Counted from the first letter of the stretch, positions 42,545 through 51,580 are shown. The stretch: DNA of 52,406 bases from JAWUVP01 sp034112285 (GCA_034112285.1 JAWUVP010000029.1:1-52406); one strand, 5' to 3'. Notes: generated from the letters alone by a model not told the origin. Numbers and translations: made by a program.

Positions 42545-43161
42545 GTGAAGCAAACTACCAACCCAAAACCCCTATGGCGAGACGCTTTCGCGGCTTTTTA
42601 CCGGTGGTTATCGACGTAGAAACCGGCGGCTTTGATGCCAAAAAAGATGCCCTACTAGAAGTAGCGGCGGTGATGCTAGACTTTGATGAAAACGACCAAC
42701 TCATTTGCACCGACACCGTGCATGAACACGTAAAACCTTTTCCTGGCGCGCACCTTGACCCCAAAGCATTAGAGTTTACCGGCATTAAGCCCTTTAACCC
42801 TTTTCGCTTTGCCAACAATGAAAAAACCGCATTAGAAAATATTTTTGCGCCCATTAAAGCGGCCATAAAAAAACAAAAATGCCAACGCGCCGTATTGGTG
42901 GGGCATAATCCTGGATTTGATTTAGGCTTTTTACACACCGCCATTGAGCGTACAAAATTAAAAAGCCCGTTTCATTTATTCACCACCTTTGACACTGCCA
43001 CCTTAGGTGCAGTAGCTTATGGCCAAACCGTGTTGTTACGCGCCGCCCGCGCGGCTAACATAGAATTTGATCCCAATGAAGCACACTCCGCCTTGTATGA
43101 CGCGCAAAAAACCGCAGAATTGTTTTGTAAAATTGTGAATCAATGGCCAGATGTTAAATAG
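42541..43161 (+). CDS. rnt: Ribonuclease T
   Basis: 3'-to-5' exoribonuclease that trims tRNA and other stable RNAs. The 206-residue chain has the DEDDh catalytic set: VVIDVETGGFD (Asp and Glu), VGHNPGFDLGFL (Asp) and EAHSALYDAQKT (His and Asp). The phenylalanine-rich strip expected for RNase T is present around KPFNPFRF. The start at 42541 overlaps the pyrC stop by four bases. Confidence 0.96.
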   Translation: MSEANYQPKTPMARRFRGFLPVVIDVETGGFDAKKDALLEVAAVMLDFDENDQLICTDTVHEHVKPFPGAHLDPKALEFTGIKPFNPFRFANNEKTALENIFAPIKAAIKKQKCQRAVLVGHNPGFDLGFLHTAIERTKLKSPFHLFTTFDTATLGAVAYGQTVLLRAARAANIEFDPNEAHSALYDAQKTAELFCKIVNQWPDVK

Positions 43162-43187
43162 TATTACGCTAAATTAAGCCTATAGAA

Positions 43188-43370
43188 AGCCGTCCTTGCG
43201 AGGCCGAAGACCGCGCATCACAGGCTGATGGCGTGCGCGCATCCCTCCCGCGAAGTCGTTGCGAGGAGCGTAGCGACGCGCACCCGCGGGCACAGGTCAA
43301 TCTCATCAATTACACTATAGCCTAGGAGATGGCCCTGTGCACGTCGCTACGCTCCTCGCAACGACGTACT
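43188..43370. repeat. Dispersed REP-like palindromic repeats, locus 2
   Basis: The stretch holds GTCGTTGCGAGGAGCGTAGC (from 43255), then CGACGCGCACCCGCGGGCAC, and at 43341-43366 the reverse-complementary arm (ACGTCGCTACGCTCCTCGCA). A diverged half-unit (CCTTGCGAGGCC) lies just before. The same theme appears at 11460-11829 and 46783-46935. Confidence 0.85.
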
Positions 43371-43401
43371 TTTTGTTCAAACGAGTAAATTCAAAACAAA
43401 A

Positions 43402-43425
43402 AAAACCCGGCAAAAGCCGGGTTTT
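43402..43425 (-). terminator. Porin terminator
   Basis: AAAACCCGGC and GCCGGGTTTT pair around AAAA, with T runs on both strands. It is placed to end the porin message and could also stop plus-strand transcription from rnt. Confidence 0.9.
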
Positions 43426-43447
43426 TTGTATCAGAGTAAGCCTAAAC

Positions 43448-44746
43448 TTAGAACTTAACTTTGATTTGTGCAGCAAATGCATTAGCTGTATCGCCAGTAC
43501 CTTTTGTAAGCGTGGTTTTGCTTGTTGAGTCACCACCATTTTTGCTAGTAGAGTAGTCAGCAAGGCTCAAGTACTCACCTTGTAACTCTACGTTTTTGCT
43601 TACGTAGTAGTTGTAACCAATACCAATTGTTGTTTTAGGCATAGCAAAGCTGTAACCTGCAACGTTAGTATTAATACCCATACCAAGCATTTGCTCTGTT
43701 TGACCGAAAGTCAAAGCAACTTCTTGACGATGCGTCGTCATCCAAGAGTAATCGCCTTCAAGGTTGTAAGCACTTGGTTTAGCATCTTGGCCAGTAAATG
43801 AAAGCTTATCAGCATCAGCAAATTTTTTGTTAGCCATAACATAATTAGCTGACACTTGGAAAGCACCGGTTGCATAACCAGCATGGAAAGCCATGCCAGG
43901 AACAGCATCATGGTATTTAGTCTTATTGTTAGCAGCGTTAGCAGCAACAACAGCATTCGTATCTTCAAGATTACTTAAGTAATCAACATAAAGATTAAGA
44001 CCATTATAACCATAGAATTGGTTCATGCCTTGATTCATAGCATAACCTAACTCAGCAGTCATACCCGTGATTGCGTTGGTGTTATTCTCTTGTTGGTTTG
44101 TTGATGTATTGCCATAAGTAGCAGCACTGTTGAAAAGTGAAGCATTAGCATAGAAACCATGCAAATTAACAGCGCCAACCGTTAAGGCATTAGCTGAAGT
44201 TTCGCTTAACGCTTCAACAACAGGTGTAGTGATAGTGTCATGCGCGGTGTCACCAAAGTTTAAGTATTGACGACCGGCATTAACGTAAAATTTACCGTGT
44301 GAGAAGTGTGCATAAGCTTCAGGTAAAGTTACAGTAGTGGTGTTATCAGTCGTGGTGTTATCAGTCGTTGTAGACGTTACATAATCAACACCTAAATGAA
44401 CAGATGTCATGGCATTAACTTGTGCATCATAGAACATTTCTGCAGCAGGTAAGGCAAAGCGCGTTGTGCTCTGCTTTAAAGTAGTAGAACCAGCAAACTT
44501 ACCACTACGACGGTCAGCATGGTAAATAGACATTGCTAGTTCACCAGAAACTTTGCTTTGACCAGCTTGTAGGCCCGTAATCATGTGACCATTATTATCT
44601 TGGTTACGCATAGAAACACTCTGCCAGAAAGCATTCATGTCGTTAGTTGTAGTGTGACCGGCAACGGCTGTGTGTGTTGCTGCGAAAGCTGAGGTGCTCA
44701 TTAAACCAGCGATGGCTAGTGAGCTGACTAAAGTTTTTAACTTCAT
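43448..44746 (-). CDS. General porin (outer-membrane beta barrel)
   Basis: A 432-residue trimeric-porin-like protein for small solute diffusion. The signal peptide MKLKTLVSSLAIAGLMSTSA is cleaved after AFA. The mature part has strand-and-turn organisation with features such as GKFYVNAGRQYLNFG and YNYYVSKNVELQGEYLSLAD, and ends in QIKVKF with the C-terminal Phe. Thr/Asn/Asp-rich low-complexity loops (TTTDNTTTDNTTT) sit in a surface loop position. The ATG at 44746 has GGAGATAAC ahead. The gene is monocistronic with its own terminator and a long 5' gap. Confidence 0.9.
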   Translation of the reverse strand: MKLKTLVSSLAIAGLMSTSAFAATHTAVAGHTTTNDMNAFWQSVSMRNQDNNGHMITGLQAGQSKVSGELAMSIYHADRRSGKFAGSTTLKQSTTRFALPAAEMFYDAQVNAMTSVHLGVDYVTSTTTDNTTTDNTTTVTLPEAYAHFSHGKFYVNAGRQYLNFGDTAHDTITTPVVEALSETSANALTVGAVNLHGFYANASLFNSAATYGNTSTNQQENNTNAITGMTAELGYAMNQGMNQFYGYNGLNLYVDYLSNLEDTNAVVAANAANNKTKYHDAVPGMAFHAGYATGAFQVSANYVMANKKFADADKLSFTGQDAKPSAYNLEGDYSWMTTHRQEVALTFGQTEQMLGMGINTNVAGYSFAMPKTTIGIGYNYYVSKNVELQGEYLSLADYSTSKNGGDSTSKTTLTKGTGDTANAFAAQIKVKF

Positions 44747-44957
44747 AGTTATCTCCATTAATTTAACGTTAAGTAAAGGATGGGTTAGTAAAAGTTTATT
44801 TAAAACAAACCTTACAAAGAGGGGCTAACCTAACCTTGTTTTTTTTCTACACAGTTGTGCTGAAAACTCGCTTATCATATACATATGGGGGGGTAATTGC
44901 AAACTTTTAGCTTATATTGTGGTTAAGCACCTATTACTTGCGTATATTTTAAGCGTT

Positions 44958-45045
44958 AAAAAGCCTTGAACCCCTGTATCTATAGCGTTTTAGGCTTTTT
45001 TATAAACCAAAAAAAAACCTGATGTACGTTTAAATACATCAGGTT
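44958..45045 (-). terminator. Tandem terminators after the peroxiredoxin gene
   Basis: AACCTGATGTA (45016-45026) pairs with 45035-45045 and is followed on the minus strand by a run of Ts. Beyond it a second stem (AAAAAGCCT, 44958-44966, with 44992-45000) has a long loop. The rest of the 44759-44957 gap is presumed porin leader and shows nothing else distinct. Confidence 0.75.
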
Positions 45046-45066
45046 TATTACGTTTTAAACTTACTA

Positions 45067-45672
45067 TTATAAGCTTGCGGCGTTACCGGTTAAGTATTCA
45101 GCCACACCGTCAGGCGATGCTTTCATACCGGTGTCACCCACGTTCCAGCCAGCAGGACACACTTCACCGTGCTCTTCGTGGAATTGCAGGGCGTCGACTA
45201 AACGAATGAACTCATCAACGTTACGGCCAATCGGTAAATCATTAACCGCTTCACTACGCACAATACCTTGCTTATCAATTAAGAAGGTACCACGAAAAGC
45301 CACGTGTGCATCAGGATGCTCAATGCCATACGCTTGGCAAATAGCATGTGAGGTGTCAGCCACTAATGGATATTTTACTGGGCCAATGCCGCCTTCGTTC
45401 ACCGGCGTGTTGCGCCAAGCATTATGGGTGAACTGTGAATCAATTGACACACCAATCACTTCAACATTACGCTTTTTAAACTCTTCCATGCGGTGATCAA
45501 AAGCAATTAACTCTGATGGGCAAACAAAGGTAAAATCTAGTGGGTAGAAAAAGATTAAACCGTATTTACCGTTTAAATGGCTGCTCAGGCTAAAATCATC
45601 GACAATTTGGCCATCGCCTAATACGGCTGCTGCGGTAAACTCTGGGGCGGGACGTCCGACTAATACGCTCAT
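45067..45672 (-). CDS. 2-Cys peroxiredoxin (AhpC/Prx1 type)
   Basis: Thiol peroxidase that reduces hydrogen peroxide and organic peroxides. The 201-residue product has the peroxidatic Cys51 in DFTFVCPSE and the resolving Cys171 in HGEVCPAGW, with GVSIDSQFTHNAWRN in between. The ATG at 45672 follows AAGGAGTAACAAC. It lies four bases downstream of the glutaredoxin gene, so the two are probably one operon; a glutaredoxin-linked reducing partner is plausible but not shown. Confidence 0.95.
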   Translation of the reverse strand: MSVLVGRPAPEFTAAAVLGDGQIVDDFSLSSHLNGKYGLIFFYPLDFTFVCPSELIAFDHRMEEFKKRNVEVIGVSIDSQFTHNAWRNTPVNEGGIGPVKYPLVADTSHAICQAYGIEHPDAHVAFRGTFLIDKQGIVRSEAVNDLPIGRNVDEFIRLVDALQFHEEHGEVCPAGWNVGDTGMKASPDGVAEYLTGNAASL

Positions 45673-45676
45673 GTTG

Positions 45677-46057
45677 TTACTCCTTGGTTGAAATTGTTTG
45701 GTTGTCTGAGGTTGGGTTAAGCTTGGAAAATAATGTTTGCAACTCACCGGCTTCGTACATTTCTAATAGTATGTCGCTGCCGCCCACTAATTCGCCATTA
45801 ACGAGCAATTGTGGAAACGTTGGCCAGTCGGTAACTTTTTTTAAGGTTGCACGAATATCAGGGTGTTGCAAAATATCCACTGAATCAAAAGCTTGTTGAC
45901 AGCTTTGTAAAATTTGCACGGCTTGTGACGAAAAGCCGCATTGTGGCTGCTCGGGGCTGCCTTTCATAAATAATAATACCGTGTGGCTATCTTTTAGCTT
46001 ATGGATAGCATCGATGGTTGCTTGCTCATCAAACTCTTGGACTTCATTCATTTTCAT
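45677..46057 (-). CDS. grxD: Monothiol glutaredoxin
   Basis: CGFS-type glutaredoxin of about 126 residues that carries [2Fe-2S] clusters between proteins. The active site is PQCGFS with Cys40; the glutathione-binding WPTFPQLLVNGELVGGSDIL follows. A short extra tail (PTSDNQTISTKE) is Thr/Ser-rich. The start may be either ATG at 46057 or 46051. It precedes the peroxiredoxin gene and diverges from sodB. Confidence 0.94.
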   Translation of the reverse strand: MKMNEVQEFDEQATIDAIHKLKDSHTVLLFMKGSPEQPQCGFSSQAVQILQSCQQAFDSVDILQHPDIRATLKKVTDWPTFPQLLVNGELVGGSDILLEMYEAGELQTLFSKLNPTSDNQTISTKE

Positions 46058-46176
46058 GTTCTCGGTTTTTACTAGGCGCGAATTATAGCATTTTCATCAG
46101 CGAATAGAAAAGCTGCTTCCCTTTATGAGCAATAAAGTTTAACATTCGTCACTTAATTGACCTTAGGAGGCCTTTC

Positions 46177-46758
46177 ATGGCATTTGAATTAATTGAGTTA
46201 CCGTATCCTTTAAATGGTTTAGAGCCTAGCATTTCTGCTGAAACGTTAGAGTTTCATTACAACAAACATCACCGCACTTACGTGAATAATTTAAACAATT
46301 TAGTTGAAGGCACTGAGTTTGAAAGCATGTCACTAGAAGAAATTGTGACCAAATCAAGCGGTGGCATTTTCAATAATGCAGCCCAAAACTGGAATCATGC
46401 ATTTTATTGGCAGTGTCTGGCCCCGAATGCGGGTGGTGAGCCTACTGGTGTGTTGGCCGAAGCCATCAACCAAACCTTTGGTTCTTTTGCCCAGTTTAAA
46501 GATGAATTCACCAAAACAGCCATTACCACTTTTGGTTCAGGTTGGGCTTGGTTGGTTAAAACTAGCGATGGTAAATTGGCAATCACTAGCACCAGTAACG
46601 CCGGCAATCCTATGACAGAAGCGCAAACACCGCTTATGACTTGTGATGTTTGGGAGCATGCTTATTATATAGATTACCGCAACGCACGCCCAAAATACAT
46701 GGAAGCGTTTTGGAACCTGGTTAATTGGGATTTTGTGGCAGCCAATTTTAGCGCCTAA
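46177..46758 (+). CDS. sodB: Superoxide dismutase, iron type
   Basis: Converts superoxide to peroxide and oxygen in the cytoplasm. The 193-residue enzyme has the metal ligands in YNKHHRTYV (His), NAAQNWNHAFYWQCL (His) and CDVWEHAYYIDYRN (Asp and His). The AAQNWNHAFYW block and GSGWAWLV fit the iron-type rather than manganese-type enzyme. AGGAGG lies right before the ATG. It diverges from the grxD/peroxiredoxin pair, forming an oxidative-stress locus. Confidence 0.96.
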   Translation: MAFELIELPYPLNGLEPSISAETLEFHYNKHHRTYVNNLNNLVEGTEFESMSLEEIVTKSSGGIFNNAAQNWNHAFYWQCLAPNAGGEPTGVLAEAINQTFGSFAQFKDEFTKTAITTFGSGWAWLVKTSDGKLAITSTSNAGNPMTEAQTPLMTCDVWEHAYYIDYRNARPKYMEAFWNLVNWDFVAANFSA

Positions 46759-46782
46759 TCTCAGCTAGCTTATTCACACGCG

Positions 46783-46935
46783 TCGTCATTGCGAGGAGCA
46801 TAGCGACGCGCACCCGCGGGCACAGGTCAATTTCTTAGACTACGGTGTCATTCATGAGATTGCCGCGTCGCTATGCTCCTCGCAACGACGTGGTTTTTGA
46901 AGAGATTACCCCGTCACCATGCTCCTCGCAACGAC
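46783..46935. repeat. Dispersed REP-like palindromic repeats, locus 3
   Basis: GTCATTGCGAGGAGCATAGC (46785 on) leads into CGACGCGCACCCGCGGGCAC as at locus 2. Two reverse arms (GCTCCTCGCAACGACGTGG) follow near 46875 and 46917. The remaining 46936-47212 bases show nothing else I can name, apart from an imperfect TTATCCCAA DnaA-like site at 47181. Confidence 0.85.
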
Positions 46936-47212
46936 GTGGTTTTTTAAGAGATTCCTCTGCCTACTCCATCTTCATTTTAACAAGTTCGCAAATTACACCT
47001 CCTATCAAAATTATACAAAAACTCTTATAGGCCTGGTATCGGTTTTTTTTTATTCAATTAGCGCGCTGATGCTGTGCGCGATCTCGCACAAGCAAAATAG
47101 CAGATCACGGAAAGTTACCGGCTGAGTTCACATACAATGCGTTTCATCCACTGTAACCCCTTAAAAATTAAGTAGTTTTTTTATCCCAAAGTTTTACACA
47201 CTTTATCCACAG

Positions 47213-47299
47213 GATAAACCCACCTTATTAACTTGATCTTTCAATCAAAACACACTATCTTGTGTCTCATGTCGCAACTCAACCCCACATATTGGGGTT
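47213..47299 (+). promoter_or_regulatory. nrdAB control region: DnaA box, promoter, two NrdR-type boxes
   Basis: A consensus DnaA box TTATCCACA is at 47213-47221. TTGATC (47233-47238), 17 bases, then TATCTT (47256-47261) make a sigma-70 promoter. The palindrome ACACACTATCTTGTGT (47250-47265) covers the -10 box, and a second, AACCCCACATATTGGGGTT (47281-47299), lies just past the start site. Their centres are about 31-32 bases apart, the spacing known for paired NrdR boxes. NrdR and DnaA as the regulators are inferred from these patterns and the adjacent nrd genes. Confidence 0.75.
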
Positions 47300-47318
47300 C
47301 AACAGGAATCGAGCCACA

Positions 47319-47438
47319 ATGACACCACAATTAAAAGAAGATAATAAGCCTTGCATCATTCTCCCCCCAAAGAGCGATGAGCTGGCGCCAGCCTTAATAA
47401 TTCAGTCAACACACATGCAAATTATTGCTCAAGATTAA
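47319..47438 (+). CDS. 39-residue leader ORF before nrdA
   Basis: An ATG at 47319, with AGGA and GAG ahead, opens 39 codons (MTPQLKEDNKPCIILPPKSD at the start) that end in TAA at 47438, 19 bases before the nrdA ATG. It is on the nrd transcript and keeps protein-like composition. It could be a small protein or a regulatory leader; I recognise no family. Confidence 0.4.
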   Translation: MTPQLKEDNKPCIILPPKSDELAPALIIQSTHMQIIAQD

Positions 47439-47457
47439 AAATACCTACGGAGGACAC

Positions 47458-50307
47458 ATGCAATTAGAAAAAACTACAAACATACCCACTACGGATTTGA
47501 ACGACATTAAGCGCGTTGATTCACCTAGCATTTTAACCAGCACCGCCCCAGGCCAGCTAAAAGTGATTCGCCGTAATGGCAGCATCACCCCCTATGACAG
47601 CAGCAAAATCGTTGTTGCCATGACCAAAGCCTTTTTGGCCGCAGAAGGTGGCAATGCCGCTGCTTCTTCGCGTGTGCATGAGCAAGTCGCCGAGGTGGCC
47701 AACCATATTGCTGCTACGTTCAAGCGTCGTATGCCCAGCGGTGGCACGCTGCATATTGAAGACATTCAAGACCAAGTAGAACTGGCCTTAATGCGCACCG
47801 GCGAGCACAAAATTGCTCGCGCATACGTGCTTTACCGTGAAGATCGTCGTCAAGCTCGTAGCCAAAGTGCAGATAAATATGAACTACACGCAGCCGATTT
47901 AAAAATCACCCTCAATGATGGCCAACAAGTGCCCTTCGAGCTAGGCCGTATTGCGCGCACGATTGAAGAAGCTTGCCAAGGTTTAGACAATGTTGTGGCG
48001 AAAGACATTATTAGCGACACCCAAAAGAACTTATTTGACGGTGTTTCGGTTGATGACATTAATAACGCCATGGTCATGTGCGCACGTACCCGCGTTGAAG
48101 AAGAGCCTAATTACACTTACGTAACGGCACGCTTATTATTAAACGGTATGCGCACAGAAGCTTTACGCTTTTTAAACATTCGCAGCGCCAGCACATGCGC
48201 CGACATGAATGAGCGGTATGCAGAATACTTTAAAGCCTACGTTGAAAAAGGTATTGAATTAGAAATCTTAGCTCCACAGCTAAAAAACTTTGACCTAGAT
48301 AAAATCTGCGCCGCCATCGACGGTAGCCGCGATTTAAGCTTTACCTACTTAGGCTTACAAACCTTATATGACCGCTACTTTATTCACAGTAACGACACAC
48401 GTTACGAATTACCTCAAGCCTTTTTCATGCGTGTAGCCATGGGCCTTGCCGTTGAAGAAGATAAGCCTGAAGAGCGTGCGATTGAATTTTATAACTTAAT
48501 TTCAAGCTTAGATTTCATGTGTTCAACACCCACTTTATTTAATTCCGGCACACTACACCCACAACTATCAAGCTGCTTTTTGACCACTATTTCAGATGAC
48601 CTAGATGGCATTTATAGCAGTATTAAAGATAACGCCCTATTAGCCAAATATTCTGGTGGCTTAGGCAACGATTGGACGCCTGTGCGTGCCATGGGCGCCA
48701 TGATTAAAGGCACCAATGGTAAATCTCAAGGTGTTATTCCTTTCATGAAAGTGGCGAATGATACCGCTGTTGCAGTCAACCAAGGCGGCAAGCGCAAAGG
48801 CGCCGTGGTGGGTTACCTAGAAAGCTGGCATTTGGACATTGAAGAATTCTTAGACCTACGCAAAAACACTGGTGACGAACGCCGCCGCACACATGACATG
48901 AACACCGCAAATTGGATCCCAGATTTATTCATGAAGCGCGTATGCAACGACGAAGAGTGGACCTTGTTTTCACCCGACGACGCGCCAGATTTGCATGACC
49001 GTTTTGGTTTAGATTTTGAAAAAGCCTACGCTGACTATGAAGCCAAAGCAGAAGCCGGCGAAATTAAAAACAGCAAAAAAATTAACGCGGTTAACTTATG
49101 GCGTAAAATGTTGGGCATGATTTTTGAAACTGGCCACCCTTGGATGATTTTCAAAGACCCTTGCAACATTCGCTCACCACAACAACATGCCGGTGTGGTG
49201 CATAGCTCAAACTTATGTACTGAAATCACCTTAAACACCTCTAAAGATGAAATTGCCGTGTGTAACTTAGGCAGCGTTAACTTAGTGCGCCACGTTAATG
49301 AAAATGGCCTAGACACTGAAAAATTACGCAACACCGTTCGCACCGCCATTCGCATGTTAGATAACGTGATTAATATTAACTTATACACTGTGCCCCAAGC
49401 GCGTAATTCAAACTTGAAACATCGCCCTATCGGTTTAGGCCAAATGGGTTTCCAAGACGCGTTATACAAAATGCGCTTAGCTTATGCTTCGAACGACGCA
49501 GTTGAGTTTGCTGACCGCTCGCAAGAAGCCATTAGCTACTACGCGATTGAAGCTTCAAGCGAATTAGCCAAAGAGCGTGGTTCATACCAAACTTTTGAGG
49601 GCTCACTGTGGAGCCAAGGTATTTTGCCTATTGATTCTATCGCCAAGTTGAAAGACGCCCGCGGTGAATTCCTAGACATGGATACCAGCAGCACAATGGA
49701 TTGGGATAGCTTACGTGAAACCGTTAAAAAGCAAGGCATGCGCAACTCAAATTGCATGGCCATTGCCCCTACGGCCACCATTGCTAACATTACTGGCGTG
49801 AGCCAATCAATTGAACCGACTTACCAAAACTTATTTGTTAAATCAAATATGTCGGGTGAGTTCACGGTGCTGAATGCTTACCTAGTACACGACTTGAAAG
49901 CCGCTAATTTGTGGGATGAAGTCATGGTAAACGACTTGAAATATTTCGATGGCCGTTTAACCGACATTGCCCGCATACCGGCTGAGCTGAAAAGAATTTA
50001 CGCCACTGCGTTTGAAATTGAGCCACGTTGGTTAGTTGATGCCGCCTCACGTCGTCAAAAATGGATAGACCAAGCGCAATCATTAAACTTATACATGGCT
50101 GAGCCATCTGGTAAAAAATTAGATACACTCTATAAAATGGCCTGGTTACGCGGCTTAAAATCAACGTATTACTTACGTACTTTAGGCGCTACTAGCACAG
50201 AAAAATCTACCGCACACACAGGTAACTTGAACGCCGTAGGCGGTGTGGCAACTGCCGCGCCTCAAGCGTGTTCAATTGATGACCCTGAATGTGAAGCATG
50301 TCAATAA
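47458..50307 (+). CDS. nrdA: Ribonucleotide reductase class Ia, alpha subunit
   Basis: Reduces ribonucleoside diphosphates to deoxy forms. The 949-residue chain is longer than the 761 of E. coli NrdA because it has two ATP-cone regions: about residues 30-130 (KVIRRNGSITPYDSSKIVVA) and about 145-235 (LKITLNDGQQVPFELGRIAR). The catalytic core has PQLSSCFL, NLCTEITL and AVCNLGSVNL with the active cysteines, and the C-terminal shuttle pair is CEAC. GGAGG lies five bases before the ATG at 47458. nrdB follows 13 bases downstream. dATP allosteric control through the first cone is likely. Confidence 0.97.
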   Translation: MQLEKTTNIPTTDLNDIKRVDSPSILTSTAPGQLKVIRRNGSITPYDSSKIVVAMTKAFLAAEGGNAAASSRVHEQVAEVANHIAATFKRRMPSGGTLHIEDIQDQVELALMRTGEHKIARAYVLYREDRRQARSQSADKYELHAADLKITLNDGQQVPFELGRIARTIEEACQGLDNVVAKDIISDTQKNLFDGVSVDDINNAMVMCARTRVEEEPNYTYVTARLLLNGMRTEALRFLNIRSASTCADMNERYAEYFKAYVEKGIELEILAPQLKNFDLDKICAAIDGSRDLSFTYLGLQTLYDRYFIHSNDTRYELPQAFFMRVAMGLAVEEDKPEERAIEFYNLISSLDFMCSTPTLFNSGTLHPQLSSCFLTTISDDLDGIYSSIKDNALLAKYSGGLGNDWTPVRAMGAMIKGTNGKSQGVIPFMKVANDTAVAVNQGGKRKGAVVGYLESWHLDIEEFLDLRKNTGDERRRTHDMNTANWIPDLFMKRVCNDEEWTLFSPDDAPDLHDRFGLDFEKAYADYEAKAEAGEIKNSKKINAVNLWRKMLGMIFETGHPWMIFKDPCNIRSPQQHAGVVHSSNLCTEITLNTSKDEIAVCNLGSVNLVRHVNENGLDTEKLRNTVRTAIRMLDNVININLYTVPQARNSNLKHRPIGLGQMGFQDALYKMRLAYASNDAVEFADRSQEAISYYAIEASSELAKERGSYQTFEGSLWSQGILPIDSIAKLKDARGEFLDMDTSSTMDWDSLRETVKKQGMRNSNCMAIAPTATIANITGVSQSIEPTYQNLFVKSNMSGEFTVLNAYLVHDLKAANLWDEVMVNDLKYFDGRLTDIARIPAELKRIYATAFEIEPRWLVDAASRRQKWIDQAQSLNLYMAEPSGKKLDTLYKMAWLRGLKSTYYLRTLGATSTEKSTAHTGNLNAVGGVATAAPQACSIDDPECEACQ

Positions 50308-50320
50308 AAAGGAAATAACA

Positions 50321-51553
50321 ATGAGCATAATTAGTTGGGACGAGTACAACAATGAAGAAGAGCTACCTGCTAACGCAGGTGAGCAAAACACAACCGTAAT
50401 TGAAGAAGTGGCCGTGCCTATTCAAGTTAGTGCGCCAGCACAAGCTTCGCCAATTGTGGAAGACCAAGCTGTAGAAGTGGCTAAAGCCAAAGAAACAGCC
50501 GGCACCACCGGCTTAGAAAACTTAGAGATGGGCGCCGCGCGCATTCGAGTCGACGACAAAAGAATTATTAACTGTCGTGCCGATTTGAATCAATTGGTGC
50601 CTTTCAAGTACGCCTGGGCATGGCAAAAATATAACGACGCTTGCGCCAATCATTGGATGCCAAACGAAGTTAACATGACGGCCGACATTGCCTTATGGAA
50701 AGATCCAGAAGGCTTAACCGATGCCGAGCGTTTAATTATTAAGCGTAACTTAGGTTTTTTTGCTACCGCCGATTCATTGGTCGCCAACAACTTGGTGTTA
50801 GCCGTGTACAAGCACATTACTAACCCAGAATGCCGCCAATACATATTGCGCCAAGCCTTCGAAGAAGCTTTGCACACGCATTCATATCAGCACATTATTG
50901 AAAGCCTAGGCTTAGACGAAGCTGAAATTTTCAACATGTACCGTGAAGTGCCATCGGTATCTCGCAAAGCTGAGTGGGCCCTAAAGCACACCCAAAGCTT
51001 AAACGACCCGATGTTTCACACCGGCACCATTGAAAATGATCAACGTTTACTGCGTGATTTAATTGCATTTTACTGCGTGATGGAAGGCATTTGCTTTTAC
51101 ACTGGTTTCACGCAAATTTTGGCCATGGGCCGTCGCAACAAAATGGTTGGTACGGCAGAACAGTTACAATACATTTTACGTGATGAATCTATGCATCTTA
51201 ATTTTGGTATTGATGTAATCAACCAAATTAAAATTGAAAACCCCGCCCTATGGACCGAGGAATTTCAAGCCGAAGCCACTGCGCTGATTAATGAAGGTGT
51301 TGAGTTAGAAAGCCAATATGCCAAAGATATGATGCCTACCGGTATCTTAGGCTTGAACTACCCGATGCTGCAAGAGTACATTCAGTTCATAGCCAACCGT
51401 CGCCTAGCGCAAATTGGTTTACCTGAGCAATATCCTGGCGCCGAAAACACCGTGCCTTGGATGAGCGAAATGATGGATTTGAAAAAAGAGAAAAACTTTT
51501 TTGAAACCACGGTTACAGAATACCAAGCCGGTGGCGTTTTAAATTGGGATTGA
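50321..51553 (+). CDS. nrdB: Ribonucleotide reductase class Ia, beta subunit
   Basis: Di-iron tyrosyl-radical subunit that starts catalysis in NrdA. In the 410-residue chain the metal ligands can be placed at Asp151, Glu182, His185, Glu255, Glu289 and His292, and the radical tyrosine at Tyr189 (EEALHTHSYQHI). The first 70 or so residues are an acidic, Ala/Val/Glu-rich extension without clear fold, absent from the E. coli protein. The C-terminus (TVTEYQAGGVLNWD) is the NrdA-docking tail. The ATG at 50321 has AAGGAAATAACA ahead. Confidence 0.97.
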   Translation: MSIISWDEYNNEEELPANAGEQNTTVIEEVAVPIQVSAPAQASPIVEDQAVEVAKAKETAGTTGLENLEMGAARIRVDDKRIINCRADLNQLVPFKYAWAWQKYNDACANHWMPNEVNMTADIALWKDPEGLTDAERLIIKRNLGFFATADSLVANNLVLAVYKHITNPECRQYILRQAFEEALHTHSYQHIIESLGLDEAEIFNMYREVPSVSRKAEWALKHTQSLNDPMFHTGTIENDQRLLRDLIAFYCVMEGICFYTGFTQILAMGRRNKMVGTAEQLQYILRDESMHLNFGIDVINQIKIENPALWTEEFQAEATALINEGVELESQYAKDMMPTGILGLNYPMLQEYIQFIANRRLAQIGLPEQYPGAENTVPWMSEMMDLKKEKNFFETTVTEYQAGGVLNWD

Positions 51554-51580
51554 CCCCCTCCTTGCAATCTCAACTTTATT

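Noticed and set aside
44958..45000. Small RNA ending in this hairpin on the plus strand
   Set aside because: No convincing promoter precedes it, and it is better explained as a second terminator after the peroxiredoxin gene.
46845..47125. Two short plus-strand ORFs upstream of nrdA
   Set aside because: They begin in REP-like repeats and have no protein-like continuation or ribosome site.
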